NCBI GenBank assembly: GCA_046583095.1 | Contig: JAYGDB010000048.1 | Coordinates: 1 to 64,000, forward strand | Reading direction: 5' to 3' | From: JAJDAN01 sp046583095 | Lineage (GTDB): Bacteria; Myxococcota_A; UBA9160; UBA4427 | DNA length: 64,000 bases | Part shown: positions 51,059 through 59,868 of the stretch, piece after piece | Position numbering within the stretch: the stretch's first letter is position 1 | Layout: the number at the start of each line of letters is the position of its first letter | Position numbers and translations under genes: made by a program | The notes under the pieces: generated by a model | Told to the model about the DNA's origin: nothing | What the model saw: only the letters and a program-made list of their open reading frames with translations | Databases searched by the model: none

Positions 51059-52216
51059 GTGCCCGTCGAGATCCGGATGCCCGAGCTCTCCTCCGACATC
51101 ACCGAGGCAGATCTCGTTTCCTGGCTCGTGAAGCCCGGCGATCACGTCGAGGCCGGCGAGCTGATCGCCGAACTCGAGACCGAGAAGTCGACGGTCGAGT
51201 TCGAATCCCCGGCCAGCGGCACGCTCGTCGAGATCCTCGTTCCCGAAGGCACGAACGGGGTCGAAGTGGGGACGGTGCTCGCGCTGTTCGAGCCGGACAC
51301 GGGCGAGCCCGCCATCAGCGAGCCCGAAGCCGCGCCCGCCCCGATCCCCGAACCGCGTTCGGAGATTCGGGCCACGGCCCTCGCACGACGCGCCGCCGAG
51401 CAAGCGGGTGTCGATCTCGATGCCATCACCGGCAGCGGCCAGGCCGGCCGGATCGTCAAGGCCGATGTCCAGGCCGCGGCGGCTTCGGGCTCGGAGACAC
51501 CCACCGCGGCATCCGCGCCGAGTCCGGTCGATTCGGAGGCGCCTCACACGTCGGTGCCTGTCTCGCGCATGCGACGGACGATTGCCGCTCGCCTGACCCA
51601 ATCGAAACAGACGATTCCCCACTTCTACCTGAGCGTGGACTGCGAGATCGACCTGCTGCTCGGGATGCGGACCCGCTTCAACGCCGAAGATCGCCACATC
51701 TCGGTGAACGACTTCGTGGTGCGAGCGGCAGCCCTCGCCCTCGTCGAGGTGCCCGATGCCAACGTGAGCTGGGCAGAAGACGCGCTGATCCGTTACGAGC
51801 GAGCGGACGTGGCCGTCGCGGTGGCGACCGAGGGGGGGCTCATCACCCCCGTGGTGCGCGAGGCCGACCGCAAGGAGCTCGTGACGATCTCGGAGGAGGT
51901 GCGCGACCTCGCCGCCCGCGCCCGCGAAGGCAAGCTCCACCCGCGCGAGTACCAGGGCGGGAGCCTCACCGTCTCGAACCTCGGCATGCACGGGATCGAC
52001 AGCGTGTACCCCATCCTGAACCCGCCGCAGAGCTGCATCCTCGGAGTTGGCGCCGGGCGGCAGCAGCCCGTCGTCCGCAACGGAGAGCTGGCGATCGGGA
52101 CCGTGATGACCTGCACGCTCGCCGCGGACCACCGCGCGCTCGACGGCATCGCCGGCGCGCGGCTGCTCGCCGCAGTCAAGCAACACCTGGAAGATCCTCG
52201 CCGGATGCTGCTGTGA
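51059..52216 (+). CDS. 2-oxoacid dehydrogenase E2 dihydrolipoyl acyltransferase
   Basis: 385 residues from a GTG. The lipoyl domain has the modified Lys in ELETEKSTVEFESP, a Pro/Ala-rich linker follows, then an E3/E1-binding domain (ATALARRAAEQAGVDLDAI) and the catalytic domain ending ADHRALDG with the catalytic His. No E1 or E3 gene flanks it; its neighbours are acyl-CoA dehydrogenases. It resembles branched-chain or acetoin-type E2s. Its E1/E3 partners must be elsewhere. Confidence 0.9.
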   Translation: MPVEIRMPELSSDITEADLVSWLVKPGDHVEAGELIAELETEKSTVEFESPASGTLVEILVPEGTNGVEVGTVLALFEPDTGEPAISEPEAAPAPIPEPRSEIRATALARRAAEQAGVDLDAITGSGQAGRIVKADVQAAAASGSETPTAASAPSPVDSEAPHTSVPVSRMRRTIAARLTQSKQTIPHFYLSVDCEIDLLLGMRTRFNAEDRHISVNDFVVRAAALALVEVPDANVSWAEDALIRYERADVAVAVATEGGLITPVVREADRKELVTISEEVRDLAARAREGKLHPREYQGGSLTVSNLGMHGIDSVYPILNPPQSCILGVGAGRQQPVVRNGELAIGTVMTCTLAADHRALDGIAGARLLAAVKQHLEDPRRMLL

Positions 52217-52250
52217 GCCGTTGACGCGGGCCCGGACCCGCGACCGGCGA

Positions 52251-53276
52251 TCACCCGCAGGTCGCCCGTTGCCAACCCGACGTCTGCCAGCTCGATCGGT
52301 CGTCCCGAAACACCCGGGCCTCCGCGTTCTCGCCTGCCAGAACGTCGCGGCCTTCTTCCTCGGACAAGACCAGCAGCGCGGTGCTGAGTGCCTCGGCGAG
52401 CGTCGCGTCGCGTGCCACGACGATCGCCCGCCGGGCTTCACTGATCGCGAGACCGCTGCGCGGATCGACGACGTGGCTGTAGCGACGGCCGCCGATCTCG
52501 CTCGAACTGCCAAGGCTCGACGAAACCGAGAGCGCCTGGTCGCAGAGTTCGATCACGGCGAGAACGCCGCCCTCGTCGTCCTGAACGGCGAGACGCCAGG
52601 CCGGAGCGTCCGCGGGTGCGCCCAGCGCCCAGACGCTGCTCTGCCCGAAGCTCAGCAGACCGCGGTGGAAGCCGGCTGCACGCAGGTCCACCGCGACCGC
52701 GTCGAGCGCAAAGCCCTTCGCGATGCCGCCCAGATCGACGGCCATGCCGGCTTCGACGAGCCGAGCCCGGTGGCCCGGGCGAGAGGAGCCGAGAATGACC
52801 GGGCGCCCGACCAGCCCAGCCGCCGCCGCGATCTCCGTCTCGTCCGGAGCGACGCCTCGCTCCGCGGCCCGCGTCCACAGTTCGACCAGCGGGCCAACAC
52901 TCACGTCGAAGGCGCCGCGTGAAGAGCGGCGAGCCTCTTCGGCACGCGCCAGCAAGGCGTGCACCCGGGGGTCGATCTCGACGTCCTCCCGTCCGGCGCC
53001 TGCATTCAGCCGCCGGACGTCACTCCCCTCGACGTAGCGGCTCGCGACACGCTCGAGCGTGGAGACCGAGTCGAATGCCGCCGTGAGTGCCTCGCGGGCG
53101 CTCTCCTCTTCACCGGGCCGCACCAGCAGCGCGAGGTCGAGAAGCGTGCCCATCACCAGCCGGCCGTCCTCGACGGGCACGGCCTCGGTGGGCCCCGCGC
53201 AGCCGAGGATCCAGACCGCGCACAGCCAGACCCGGACGTCAGCTCTCGGGTTCGGAAAGCGTCGAAGGATCCTCAT
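52251..53276 (-). CDS. apbE: FAD:protein FMN transferase, lipoprotein
   Basis: 341 residues. A lipoprotein signal ends at WILGC. The ApbE family motifs are DLGGIAKGFALDAVA, LLSFGQSSVWALG and HVVDPRSG. It covalently attaches FMN from FAD to Thr or Ser of FMN-binding domains. The FMN-binding protein in the same operon is the evident target. Its start overlaps the membrane-protein gene by 38 bp, so the operon is translationally compact. Confidence 0.92.
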   Translation of the reverse strand: MRILRRFPNPRADVRVWLCAVWILGCAGPTEAVPVEDGRLVMGTLLDLALLVRPGEEESAREALTAAFDSVSTLERVASRYVEGSDVRRLNAGAGREDVEIDPRVHALLARAEEARRSSRGAFDVSVGPLVELWTRAAERGVAPDETEIAAAAGLVGRPVILGSSRPGHRARLVEAGMAVDLGGIAKGFALDAVAVDLRAAGFHRGLLSFGQSSVWALGAPADAPAWRLAVQDDEGGVLAVIELCDQALSVSSSLGSSSEIGGRRYSHVVDPRSGLAISEARRAIVVARDATLAEALSTALLVLSEEEGRDVLAGENAEARVFRDDRSSWQTSGWQRATCG

Positions 53277-53790
53277 CGTCCAGCGGCTCCCATCCCTCGC
53301 CCTCGAAGTTCTCCTGGGAGCCCGTGAAGACGGACCACACCGAGACGACGACCAACACCGCCAGGCTGCCCTGCAACAGCAGGAAGCCCGCCACCTTCAC
53401 GATCGCGAACGCCTCGCCCCCATAGCGAACCATCCAGCTCGCTCCTTCGTCCAGCAGCCCGGCGAAAAAAGGCACCGAGATCAGCCATGCCTTCGCGCGG
53501 CCCGAGAGGGGCACGAAGAGCATCAGGTGAGTCATCACGAGCAGCAACATGCCGATCGCAAACAGGTGGAAGTGCGAAACCTCGAGCAGTCCCTGGTAGG
53601 TGCGGGGCGAGGTGAACTGCTCGGGAGCACCGAGGTAGTACGCGGCGACCGAGGACGGAGCCAGCGTCATCTTGTTGAAGTAGAGAAGTCCGTTCGTCAG
53701 CCACAGAATGCCGACGTAGACCGAGTAGATCAGTACGATCACCTGCAGCAGGCGATTGCGCGACCATTCTCCCGTTACGACCCAACGCAA
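53239..53790 (-). CDS. His-rich four-helix membrane protein
   Basis: 183 residues from a TTG start. About four membrane helices are visible; the third region reads EVSHFHLFAIGMLLLVMTHLMLF, with His residues spaced like b-heme or quinone ligands. The C-terminus is acidic. No named family is recognised. Between an FMN-binding protein and ApbE, it probably passes electrons across or along the inner membrane; that is inference from context and His placement. Confidence 0.7.
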   Translation of the reverse strand: MRWVVTGEWSRNRLLQVIVLIYSVYVGILWLTNGLLYFNKMTLAPSSVAAYYLGAPEQFTSPRTYQGLLEVSHFHLFAIGMLLLVMTHLMLFVPLSGRAKAWLISVPFFAGLLDEGASWMVRYGGEAFAIVKVAGFLLLQGSLAVLVVVSVWSVFTGSQENFEGEGWEPLDDEDPSTLSEPES

Positions 53791-53793
53791 GCT

Positions 53794-54366
53794 TCAGTCC
53801 CCCGAACCGATCAGGACCGTATGGTAGGCCAGCGCCCGCCGGATCCCGTCTGTTGCGACACGCGTAGAGAGGGTCGCGTTCACGACCCCGTGCACGTCGC
53901 TGCCAACCCGCAGCCGATCCTGCGCGGTCTTGCCCGCAAACTGTGCGTACCACTTTTCCGAAGGCAGGTAGTCGAGGGGCTCGTGGAACGCGAGGATACG
54001 AACCGATCGAACGTCGCCCTCGGGGCCCAGGACCACCATCAACGCAGCCGGATGGGTTCGCACCGTGTGGACGTCGATGTGCGCATAGCCCAGCACCTCG
54101 TCGCCCCGGTACGCGGTGAAGATCGTCACGAGCTTCGACTCGAGCTTGGCGCGGCCGGCCTGCTGGATCGCTTCGACCTGCTCGGGGGTCAAGAGGGTCG
54201 TCTTCTTGTCGACCCGATCGGCGTCCGGGAACGCGAGGGAGATGGCCTCCTGACGCGAGTGGAAGACCTTGGCGTGGGCCGGTAGCGCGCACAGCGAGAG
54301 CACGGCGAGGGCGACGAGAACGAGACCGCCTGCAGCCACACGGCGAGCCGGCTCGTCAGAAGACAA
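53794..54366 (-). CDS. periplasmic FMN-binding domain protein
   Basis: 190 residues from a TTG start (a GTG at 54339 is an alternative) with a signal peptide (VALAVLSLCALPAHA). The FMN-binding domain has the flavinylation motif DVHGVVNATLST, whose T165/S167 are the likely ApbE target, as in RnfG and NqrC. The GYAHIDVHTVRTHPAALMVV segment is family-typical. It starts inside the porin gene end (11-bp overlap) and is 3 bp before the membrane-protein gene. Confidence 0.82.
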   Translation of the reverse strand: MSSDEPARRVAAGGLVLVALAVLSLCALPAHAKVFHSRQEAISLAFPDADRVDKKTTLLTPEQVEAIQQAGRAKLESKLVTIFTAYRGDEVLGYAHIDVHTVRTHPAALMVVLGPEGDVRSVRILAFHEPLDYLPSEKWYAQFAGKTAQDRLRVGSDVHGVVNATLSTRVATDGIRRALAYHTVLIGSGD

Positions 54367-55756
54367 AGCCGATGCTCGCCTGGAACTCGTCTGCGATCGA
54401 TCCCCTCTTCGCGCGGAAGTCCCGATAATCCATCTTGATCACGACCTGCGGGATGGGCTTGAAGCTCAAGCCCACTACGAGCAGGTCGTAGTCGCGAGCG
54501 GGGTCCTTCGAGAACCCGCTGGCGACCGCATGCTGGGTGTCCAGGCGCTCGTACCGAAAGAAGGGCTCGAGCGACATCTCGCTCTCCCACACGAGCGGGA
54601 GCACGTCGTAGCCGATCTCCGCGTAGCCGCCGATCATCTCCTTCGCGACGGAGTCCGTTGCGCCGGCACCCAGCGCCGTCGAAAGGCGCCCGGCATCGTC
54701 CACGAAGGCCTGGGCGAACAATCCGCGCACTTTCAGACCGTGGCCCTGGTACTGCGCATGCAGCTCGTAGATGCTCACGAAAGTGTCCGGAATCGGGAAG
54801 CTCTCGTTTTCCGGGACCAATGCCGACATTCCCGGCGGCGCGGAACACGAGCTCACGCAGCGGCTGATCTGCTGGTTCTGACCGGACTTCCCGGCATATA
54901 CCGACGCACCGAAGGTCAGGCCGGGCACAACCGCACTCATGTCGTAATCGAGACGTCCCACGAAGGCCCAGTGGTCCGCGAGCGCCTTGCTGCCCTTCTG
55001 ACGGCCACCGCGCAGGCCACTGGAGCTGAAACCCGTCGCGTCGAAGCCGTTGACCGCGTACATCCGGTAGCCGACGTCGCCGGCCGCGCCGAGGTCGATG
55101 CTGCCGAAGATGCCGACGCCGTTCTCGCGCCAGGTGGACGGAAGAATCTGGCGCTCGACCTCCGGCCGCTCCGCACCGTAGTAGAACGGGGGCTCGTGAG
55201 CTTCGTTGAGGAAGCCCATCGGAAGCAACAACAGGCCGGCGCGAATGTTGAACTCTTCCTCGAACAGGAAGTCGATGGTCAGGAACTCCACGGATGCCGA
55301 GCCTTTCCCGCTCGTGCTGCCGTGCTCGAACTCCACCTCGGAGTTGAGAACCAGCCAGTCGTTGAACTTGTAACCGGTATAGAGAACGAAGCGGAGGGCA
55401 TCGAAGATGTCCTGGGAGCTGCCCGCGTCCTTCAGGAAGTGGCGGAAGCGGATGTCGCCGTAGCCGCCGATGGAGAGGCCCCGGTCGCGCCGGTAGACCT
55501 TCGAAGCCGCCGGCCCCAGCCCGGAGAAACTCGCGTTCGGGTCGGCCTCGTCGGGCACGGCCTGCTCGCTCCTGAGGTCCGCGATCTCCTCTGCGAGCAC
55601 TTCGATCTTCTCTTCGAGGACCTCGATGGCGGTCTTCGTCCTCACCGCTTCGTCCGGCTCGGCCGCCAGGGCAACCGGGCCGCAGAGGCAGCCGACGACC
55701 GCCATCAGACAGACCTCCCGGGCCCAGCCCGAGCCGCGCCGGCCTTGCTTCTGCAT
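54356..55756 (-). CDS. outer-membrane porin-like protein, first gene of the ApbE operon
   Basis: 466 residues with a signal peptide (VVGCLCGPVALA) and a coiled-coil segment (EVLEEKIEVLAEEIADL) after it. The barrel strands follow, with GGYGDIRFRHF, VLNSEVEFEHGS, YDVLPLVWESEM and a terminal aromatic residue (GFVF). CVSSCSAPPG may be a disulfide loop. It resembles O/P-type porins. Promoter AT-richness and the operon context suggest metal- or redox-related uptake. Confidence 0.8.
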   Translation of the reverse strand: MQKQGRRGSGWAREVCLMAVVGCLCGPVALAAEPDEAVRTKTAIEVLEEKIEVLAEEIADLRSEQAVPDEADPNASFSGLGPAASKVYRRDRGLSIGGYGDIRFRHFLKDAGSSQDIFDALRFVLYTGYKFNDWLVLNSEVEFEHGSTSGKGSASVEFLTIDFLFEEEFNIRAGLLLLPMGFLNEAHEPPFYYGAERPEVERQILPSTWRENGVGIFGSIDLGAAGDVGYRMYAVNGFDATGFSSSGLRGGRQKGSKALADHWAFVGRLDYDMSAVVPGLTFGASVYAGKSGQNQQISRCVSSCSAPPGMSALVPENESFPIPDTFVSIYELHAQYQGHGLKVRGLFAQAFVDDAGRLSTALGAGATDSVAKEMIGGYAEIGYDVLPLVWESEMSLEPFFRYERLDTQHAVASGFSKDPARDYDLLVVGLSFKPIPQVVIKMDYRDFRAKRGSIADEFQASIGFVF

Positions 55757-55812
55757 GATTCGTCAGCCTCCACGCCGCGAAGGGCTCGCGATGCCGAAAA
55801 CGGCAGCCGCTA

Positions 55813-55862
55813 TCATTAACGAAAACGGTTTTCAATTTCAATATACTATATTATCATTTAAA
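55813..55862 (-). promoter_or_regulatory. AT-rich promoter with Fur-like palindrome for the porin-FMN-ApbE operon
   Basis: An unusually AT-rich block stands in GC-rich DNA. GAAAACCGTTTTC (55821-55833, minus strand) is a perfect 13-bp palindrome, flanked by TGATAAT-like half-sites. A -35 (TTGAAA) and a weak -10 (TAATGA) bracket the palindrome. Fur or Zur boxes have this character, so metal-responsive repression is plausible but not established. Confidence 0.5.
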
Positions 55863-56140
55863 ATCCAATACTTATGAATATATCGACCGAGACGAGCGCT
55901 GTGTAGCGCCGCCAGTAAGCCCTCGGAGCCGGAGACTTCCCCGAGCCGGTCTCCGCCAGCCGCGGGCGCTCGGCGCAGTGCAGCAAGTTCGCTCCAGAGC
56001 GGAGTCTTCCGCTCCCAACGTTCGGACGAGGGCGTGGGTGCCCTGCACGCACGCTCCCGCCTAAACGTCACCCGCTGATCATCCGAAGAGAAAGCTACCG
56101 CCGTCTGCCTTCGTAAGACGGACGATCAAGGGAGATCCCG
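55863..56140. other. intergenic region without a supported gene
   Basis: Only weak minus-strand frames occur and I reject them. Short GC-rich inverted repeats (for example around 55940-56010) could fold, but no RNA family is recognised. The plus-strand gene at 56141 has an AAGGGAG ribosome-binding site. Confidence 0.5.
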
Positions 56141-57127
56141 ATGGACTTCATCCACGTGTTTGCCGCCTTCATGGATTTCATGCAGACCTTTGGCGCGTTC
56201 TTCGTCGCCCTCGCGGTGACCCTGGCCATCGTGCAGGTGTTCTTCTCCTACGCGCTGCAAGTAATCGCCGAGAAGAACGAGTTGTCCGACTCTGCTGCGT
56301 TCATCGCATGGATTCCGATCCTGAACCTCTACCCGTTCGTCAAGGTGGGTGGAGGTAACTTCAAGACGTTCGTCTTCGGCAGCATCGGAGCCTGCGTCGC
56401 CGCCGTCGTGACGGTCAAGGGCATGGCGGCGATGGGTGTCGATGGAGTCAATCTCAGCCTCGTTGCGGCGGCCCTCGCTCTGCTCGGCATCGCCTACTTC
56501 GCGCGCATCGCGATGGCGACAGCGGAGCGCCGGGGTCTCAACAAGTGGCTCGGGCTGCTCGCCCTGGTTCCCGTCGCGAACTTCCTCATCTACCCGTACA
56601 TCGCGTTCCACGACGGCTTCAAGCCTCCGAAGAAGCTGGCGCTGGTTCTCGGCTTGCTGCTCGCCTTCGGCCCGCTGCCGATGGAAATCGCGAGACTCGA
56701 GCAGCTCAACAAGACGACGCAGGAGATCGCCCAGACCGATCGGGGCAATGGCGTCACCATCGGGCAGTCCCTCCATGCTCTCCAGGCAACCCGGGAGGTC
56801 GGCCTCCTGGTCGCCATGGTCGCGGGCCTCGATCCCTCGGATCCGGACGAACGCTCGAAGATGATCGACGCTCTCGACTCCGCTCAGAAGAAGCTCGACG
56901 AGCACGCGGAAGCCATCAACGACGAGGTGTACCAGACGCTCCAGGGCCTGCTGTCCGTGCAGTCCGCCCGCCTCGCGAAGACCTCGACTGACGACATGCA
57001 TAATGCCGCAGCCGACAGTCCCGAAGCGTCGCCGGCGGTCGCTGCGGACCCCGTCGCGAAGACGGACGTGTCGCTCGAGTCGCCTCTGCAAATCGCCGAG
57101 GGCGCAGCACCCCCCGCCAGTCGCTAG
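56141..57127 (+). CDS. multi-pass membrane protein of unknown function
   Basis: 328 residues. About five membrane helices lie in the first 200 residues (FFVALAVTLAIVQVFFSYA first), with WIPILNLYPFVKVGG, resembling DUF5684-type proteins. The soluble C-terminal third is helical, acidic and ends in an Ala/Pro-rich tail. No catalytic motif is visible. Divergent from the porin operon. Confidence 0.65.
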   Translation: MDFIHVFAAFMDFMQTFGAFFVALAVTLAIVQVFFSYALQVIAEKNELSDSAAFIAWIPILNLYPFVKVGGGNFKTFVFGSIGACVAAVVTVKGMAAMGVDGVNLSLVAAALALLGIAYFARIAMATAERRGLNKWLGLLALVPVANFLIYPYIAFHDGFKPPKKLALVLGLLLAFGPLPMEIARLEQLNKTTQEIAQTDRGNGVTIGQSLHALQATREVGLLVAMVAGLDPSDPDERSKMIDALDSAQKKLDEHAEAINDEVYQTLQGLLSVQSARLAKTSTDDMHNAAADSPEASPAVAADPVAKTDVSLESPLQIAEGAAPPASR

Positions 57128-57177
57128 CCGCCCGGCCGGGGAATCGAAATCGCGCTGCGCAGCCGGGGATTCGTGAG

Positions 57178-58224
57178 CTAGCTGGGGACGACCTCGATCG
57201 CGCCGGGCTCGCCTGTGCAGACCTCGCCGATCGTCGCTCGCGCGAGGGTGCCTCTGGCCTCGAGGTCGGCGAGGAGCGCGGCCTCGTTCTCCTGAGATAC
57301 GGCCAGGAGCAAGCCACCCGAGGTCTGGGCATCCGCCAGCACCAGTCGGTCGATCTCGGCGACGCCGGTCGCGAAGCGCGCGGCCTTCGCGACGTATTCC
57401 AGGTTGCGCTTGCTGCCTCCCGGCACGAAACCCGCCTCGGCGAGCTCCCGGGTCGAGCGCAAGAGCGGAACTTCCGACGCCACCAGACGCGCCGCACAGC
57501 CGGAAGCGTTCAGCATGTTGTGGAGGTGGCCGAGCAGACCGAAGCCCGTCACATCGGTCGCAGCTCGAACTCCCGCCGCTAGCGCCGCGTCTCGAGCGCC
57601 GTCGTTGAGACACAACATCGAAGCCACCACCTCGCGCAGTCCGTCCGGATCGAGCTGCTGCTTCTTGAGGGCCTGGGCGGCGATGCCCGCGCCGATCGGC
57701 TTCGTCAGCACCAGCTTGTCGCCGGGCCGGGCGGCAGCCTGGGTCAGAGTCCGATCCGGGTCCACCGTGCCCAGCACACAGAGCCCATACTTGAGCTCAG
57801 GATCGAGCACCGTGTGACCGCCGGCGACCGCACAGCCCGCCTCGGCGGCCTTGTCGCGTCCACCCTGGAAGATCTTCGCGAGAACCTCGCGAGGCAATTT
57901 CTCCTCCGGGAAGCCGCAGATCGCGAGGGCGATCTGTGGCACGCCTCCCATCGCATAGACGTCGGAGATCGCGTTGGCGGCTGCGATTGCGCCGTAGTCG
58001 TACGGATCGTCCACGACCGGCGTGATGAAATCGACAGTGAACACGAGGGGTGAGCCGGATTCCGGACGCAGGAGTGCCGCATCCTCCATGGAGCCGACTT
58101 CGGCATCGACCCACGGATGATCGAAAGGCACGACCTGCTCCAGGACCTCGACGAGGCCCTCAGCGGAGAGCTTGCGGGCTCAGCCGCCGCCGGGAACGAG
58201 CGATGTCAATCGAATCTCGCTCAC
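57178..58224 (-). CDS. selD: selenide, water dikinase, itself a selenoprotein (Sec15)
   Basis: 348 residues from a GTG with an AGGAGAAGG ribosome-binding site. The start reads SEIRLTSLVPGGG, then UGA (58182-58180), then ARKLSAEGLVEVLEQV, matching the active-site loop GGGU(C)xxK of SelD, where Sec replaces the catalytic Cys. Downstream PVVDDPYDYGAIAAANA, GGHTVLDPELKYG and a DVTGFGLLGHLHNM segment are SelD-typical. It makes selenophosphate for Sec and selenouridine synthesis. Standard annotation would begin at the GTG at 58131 and lose the active site. Confidence 0.95.
58143..58159 (-). promoter_or_regulatory. candidate bacterial SECIS hairpin of selD
   Basis: Twenty nucleotides after the UGA, GGGCCUC pairs with GAGGUCC (7 bp with one G-U) around a GUC loop. 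The loop starts 28 nt from the UGA and begins with G, in the range described for bacterial SECIS elements. Found by eye. Confidence 0.55.
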
Positions 58225-58344
58225 GACCTTCTCCTCGCGCGTTGCATGCGCGTGCGCCGAGGATAGGGCGCAGAGCGAGGGCCGCCTTTAGTTGGATCGG
58301 ACCACTCGGGGAGGCCGCCAGGGCCTGGGAACTGACACCGCTGT

Positions 58345-58376
58345 CAGAAAGCAGAAAACCCGCCGGTCGGCGGGTT
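58345..58376 (-). terminator. intrinsic terminator of the minus-strand dehydrogenase gene
   Basis: On the minus strand an 8-bp stem (AACCCGCC with GGCGGGTT, GACC loop) is followed by TTTTCTGCTTTCT, a T-rich tract. It lies 149 bp after the stop of the gene at 58526. The surrounding 58225-58525 gap otherwise holds an AT-rich stretch (58385-58480) with no recognised gene or RNA. Confidence 0.65.
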
Positions 58377-58525
58377 CAGGTAACGCGATAAGAAGTAGAA
58401 ATTATAGCACAGCTTTGATATCCGTCAATGGCTTCCCCAAAATTAGCTGTGTACCGCTCCAAAATCGCAATTCGGCGATCCAAAAGTGCAGAACCAGCCT
58501 CGGAAACGGCGTTCGAGCGAGCCGT

Positions 58526-59683
58526 TTAGTTGATCGCTGTGACGGATTCGGGCAAGTCCTGCGCAACCCGAATGATCGGAATCCCGTCCTGGGTGTTCTG
58601 ATGCATCTCCTCGAAACACCGGGGCAGATCTTCGAACGCGTAGATCTCGCTGTGAATCGTGGGTTTGAAGACCGACCCGTAAAGCTGGGTTGCGGCCGAA
58701 CACCCGCTCACCGTCTCGTAGTGGATGTGATCGAGGGTGATCTGCTTGGTCGAGGCCCCGGCCGAGTTGTATTTGACGCCGGTATCCAGCTGCCAGCCTG
58801 CGCTCACGTTGACGCCCTGGCGGGACGCCACCGACAGACCCGCTGCGAAGACGGGGCCCCGGAGCATGTCGCAGACGATGTGCATTCCGACCCGGTTCGT
58901 GAGCTGCTTGCACTCGCCGTTGAATGCCTTCACGTCGTCCCGGGACGCGAAGCGGTTGAAGACCTTCTGGTCGATTCCGACGATTCCCAGCTCCTCGAGG
59001 GCCTTCCGGCGCTCGGGGCTCCCCGAGCAGAAGAAAGCGTTGTGGCCCTCGCTCTTGGCGAGCATCAGGAACAGCTCGCTCACGCCGCCGCCGAATCCGA
59101 GAACATTCAGCGTGGGCAGCTGATCCCCGGCCACCTTGAGACGGAAGATCCCCAGGGCCCTGCGCCAGAGGTGGTGTGCGGTGGGGGCGCGCAACGGAAG
59201 CGCCGCGATCTCCCACAGGTTCAGACCGCAATCCAGGGGAGCCGGGACGAGCTGCCATTCTTCGACCACCGCTTCTTCTGCATACCAGCCGACCGACTCG
59301 GGCTGGTCATAGGCCCAGATGCGCAGGGGGTAGCCGTACTCGTCGGGCTCCCCGTTGCAGTGGGTGATCGCAATGTCTCCGACCTCGAACCGGGTCACGT
59401 CGGAACCGACGGCGATCACCTCGCCCACCGCCGAGTTGCCCGGATAGATCTTGCCGCCGCGGATGTCGGCGATGTTCACGGTATCGGCCAACGCGGCGTG
59501 GTCGACGTTGTGCTCTGCGGAGACCGCCAGGATGCGCAGGTGGACGTCGCTGTTGCCGATCTCGCGCAGCTCGAGGTCGTCCAGCGCGATGATTCGCGAG
59601 ACGTCGACCTGGGACAGGTCGTCGTTCACGCGCTGCCGCTCGGCAGCAATGGCGTCCACAGAAATCGAATAGGCTCGGGGCAT
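58526..59683 (-). CDS. zinc-type (MDR) alcohol dehydrogenase-like protein
   Basis: 385 residues. GEVIAVGSDVTRFEVGD is the MDR catalytic-domain signature, and the cofactor motif is LGFGGGVSELFLMLAKSEG (GxGGG). Long segments rich in Trp/Tyr (YGYPLRIWAYDQPESVGWY) set it apart from simple quinone reductases. The N-terminus RAYSISVDAIAAERQRV is unusual. It may be an enoyl-type reductase. The ATG follows GAGGACCCC. Confidence 0.82.
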   Translation of the reverse strand: MPRAYSISVDAIAAERQRVNDDLSQVDVSRIIALDDLELREIGNSDVHLRILAVSAEHNVDHAALADTVNIADIRGGKIYPGNSAVGEVIAVGSDVTRFEVGDIAITHCNGEPDEYGYPLRIWAYDQPESVGWYAEEAVVEEWQLVPAPLDCGLNLWEIAALPLRAPTAHHLWRRALGIFRLKVAGDQLPTLNVLGFGGGVSELFLMLAKSEGHNAFFCSGSPERRKALEELGIVGIDQKVFNRFASRDDVKAFNGECKQLTNRVGMHIVCDMLRGPVFAAGLSVASRQGVNVSAGWQLDTGVKYNSAGASTKQITLDHIHYETVSGCSAATQLYGSVFKPTIHSEIYAFEDLPRCFEEMHQNTQDGIPIIRVAQDLPESVTAIN

Positions 59684-59868
59684 CTTGGGGGGTCCTCTCG
59701 GCAGGAAGCGGAACCGCACGGTACAGCCCTCCTGCCCGAATCTTCAACCCCGCGCTGCGGCGCCGCGAGGAAGCGGCCGGGGGCAGCTGCGCGGCTCTCG
59801 CTCCCCGCCCCATGGGTGGGGCCACCCGAAGCGTCGCAGTAGAGTCTCTCCGAACCCCCCAGGAGACG

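Noticed and set aside
58385..58480. AT-rich stretch as a tRNA-Sec or insertion-sequence remnant
   Set aside because: No cloverleaf or long extra arm could be drawn and no transposase fragment or target repeats were seen.
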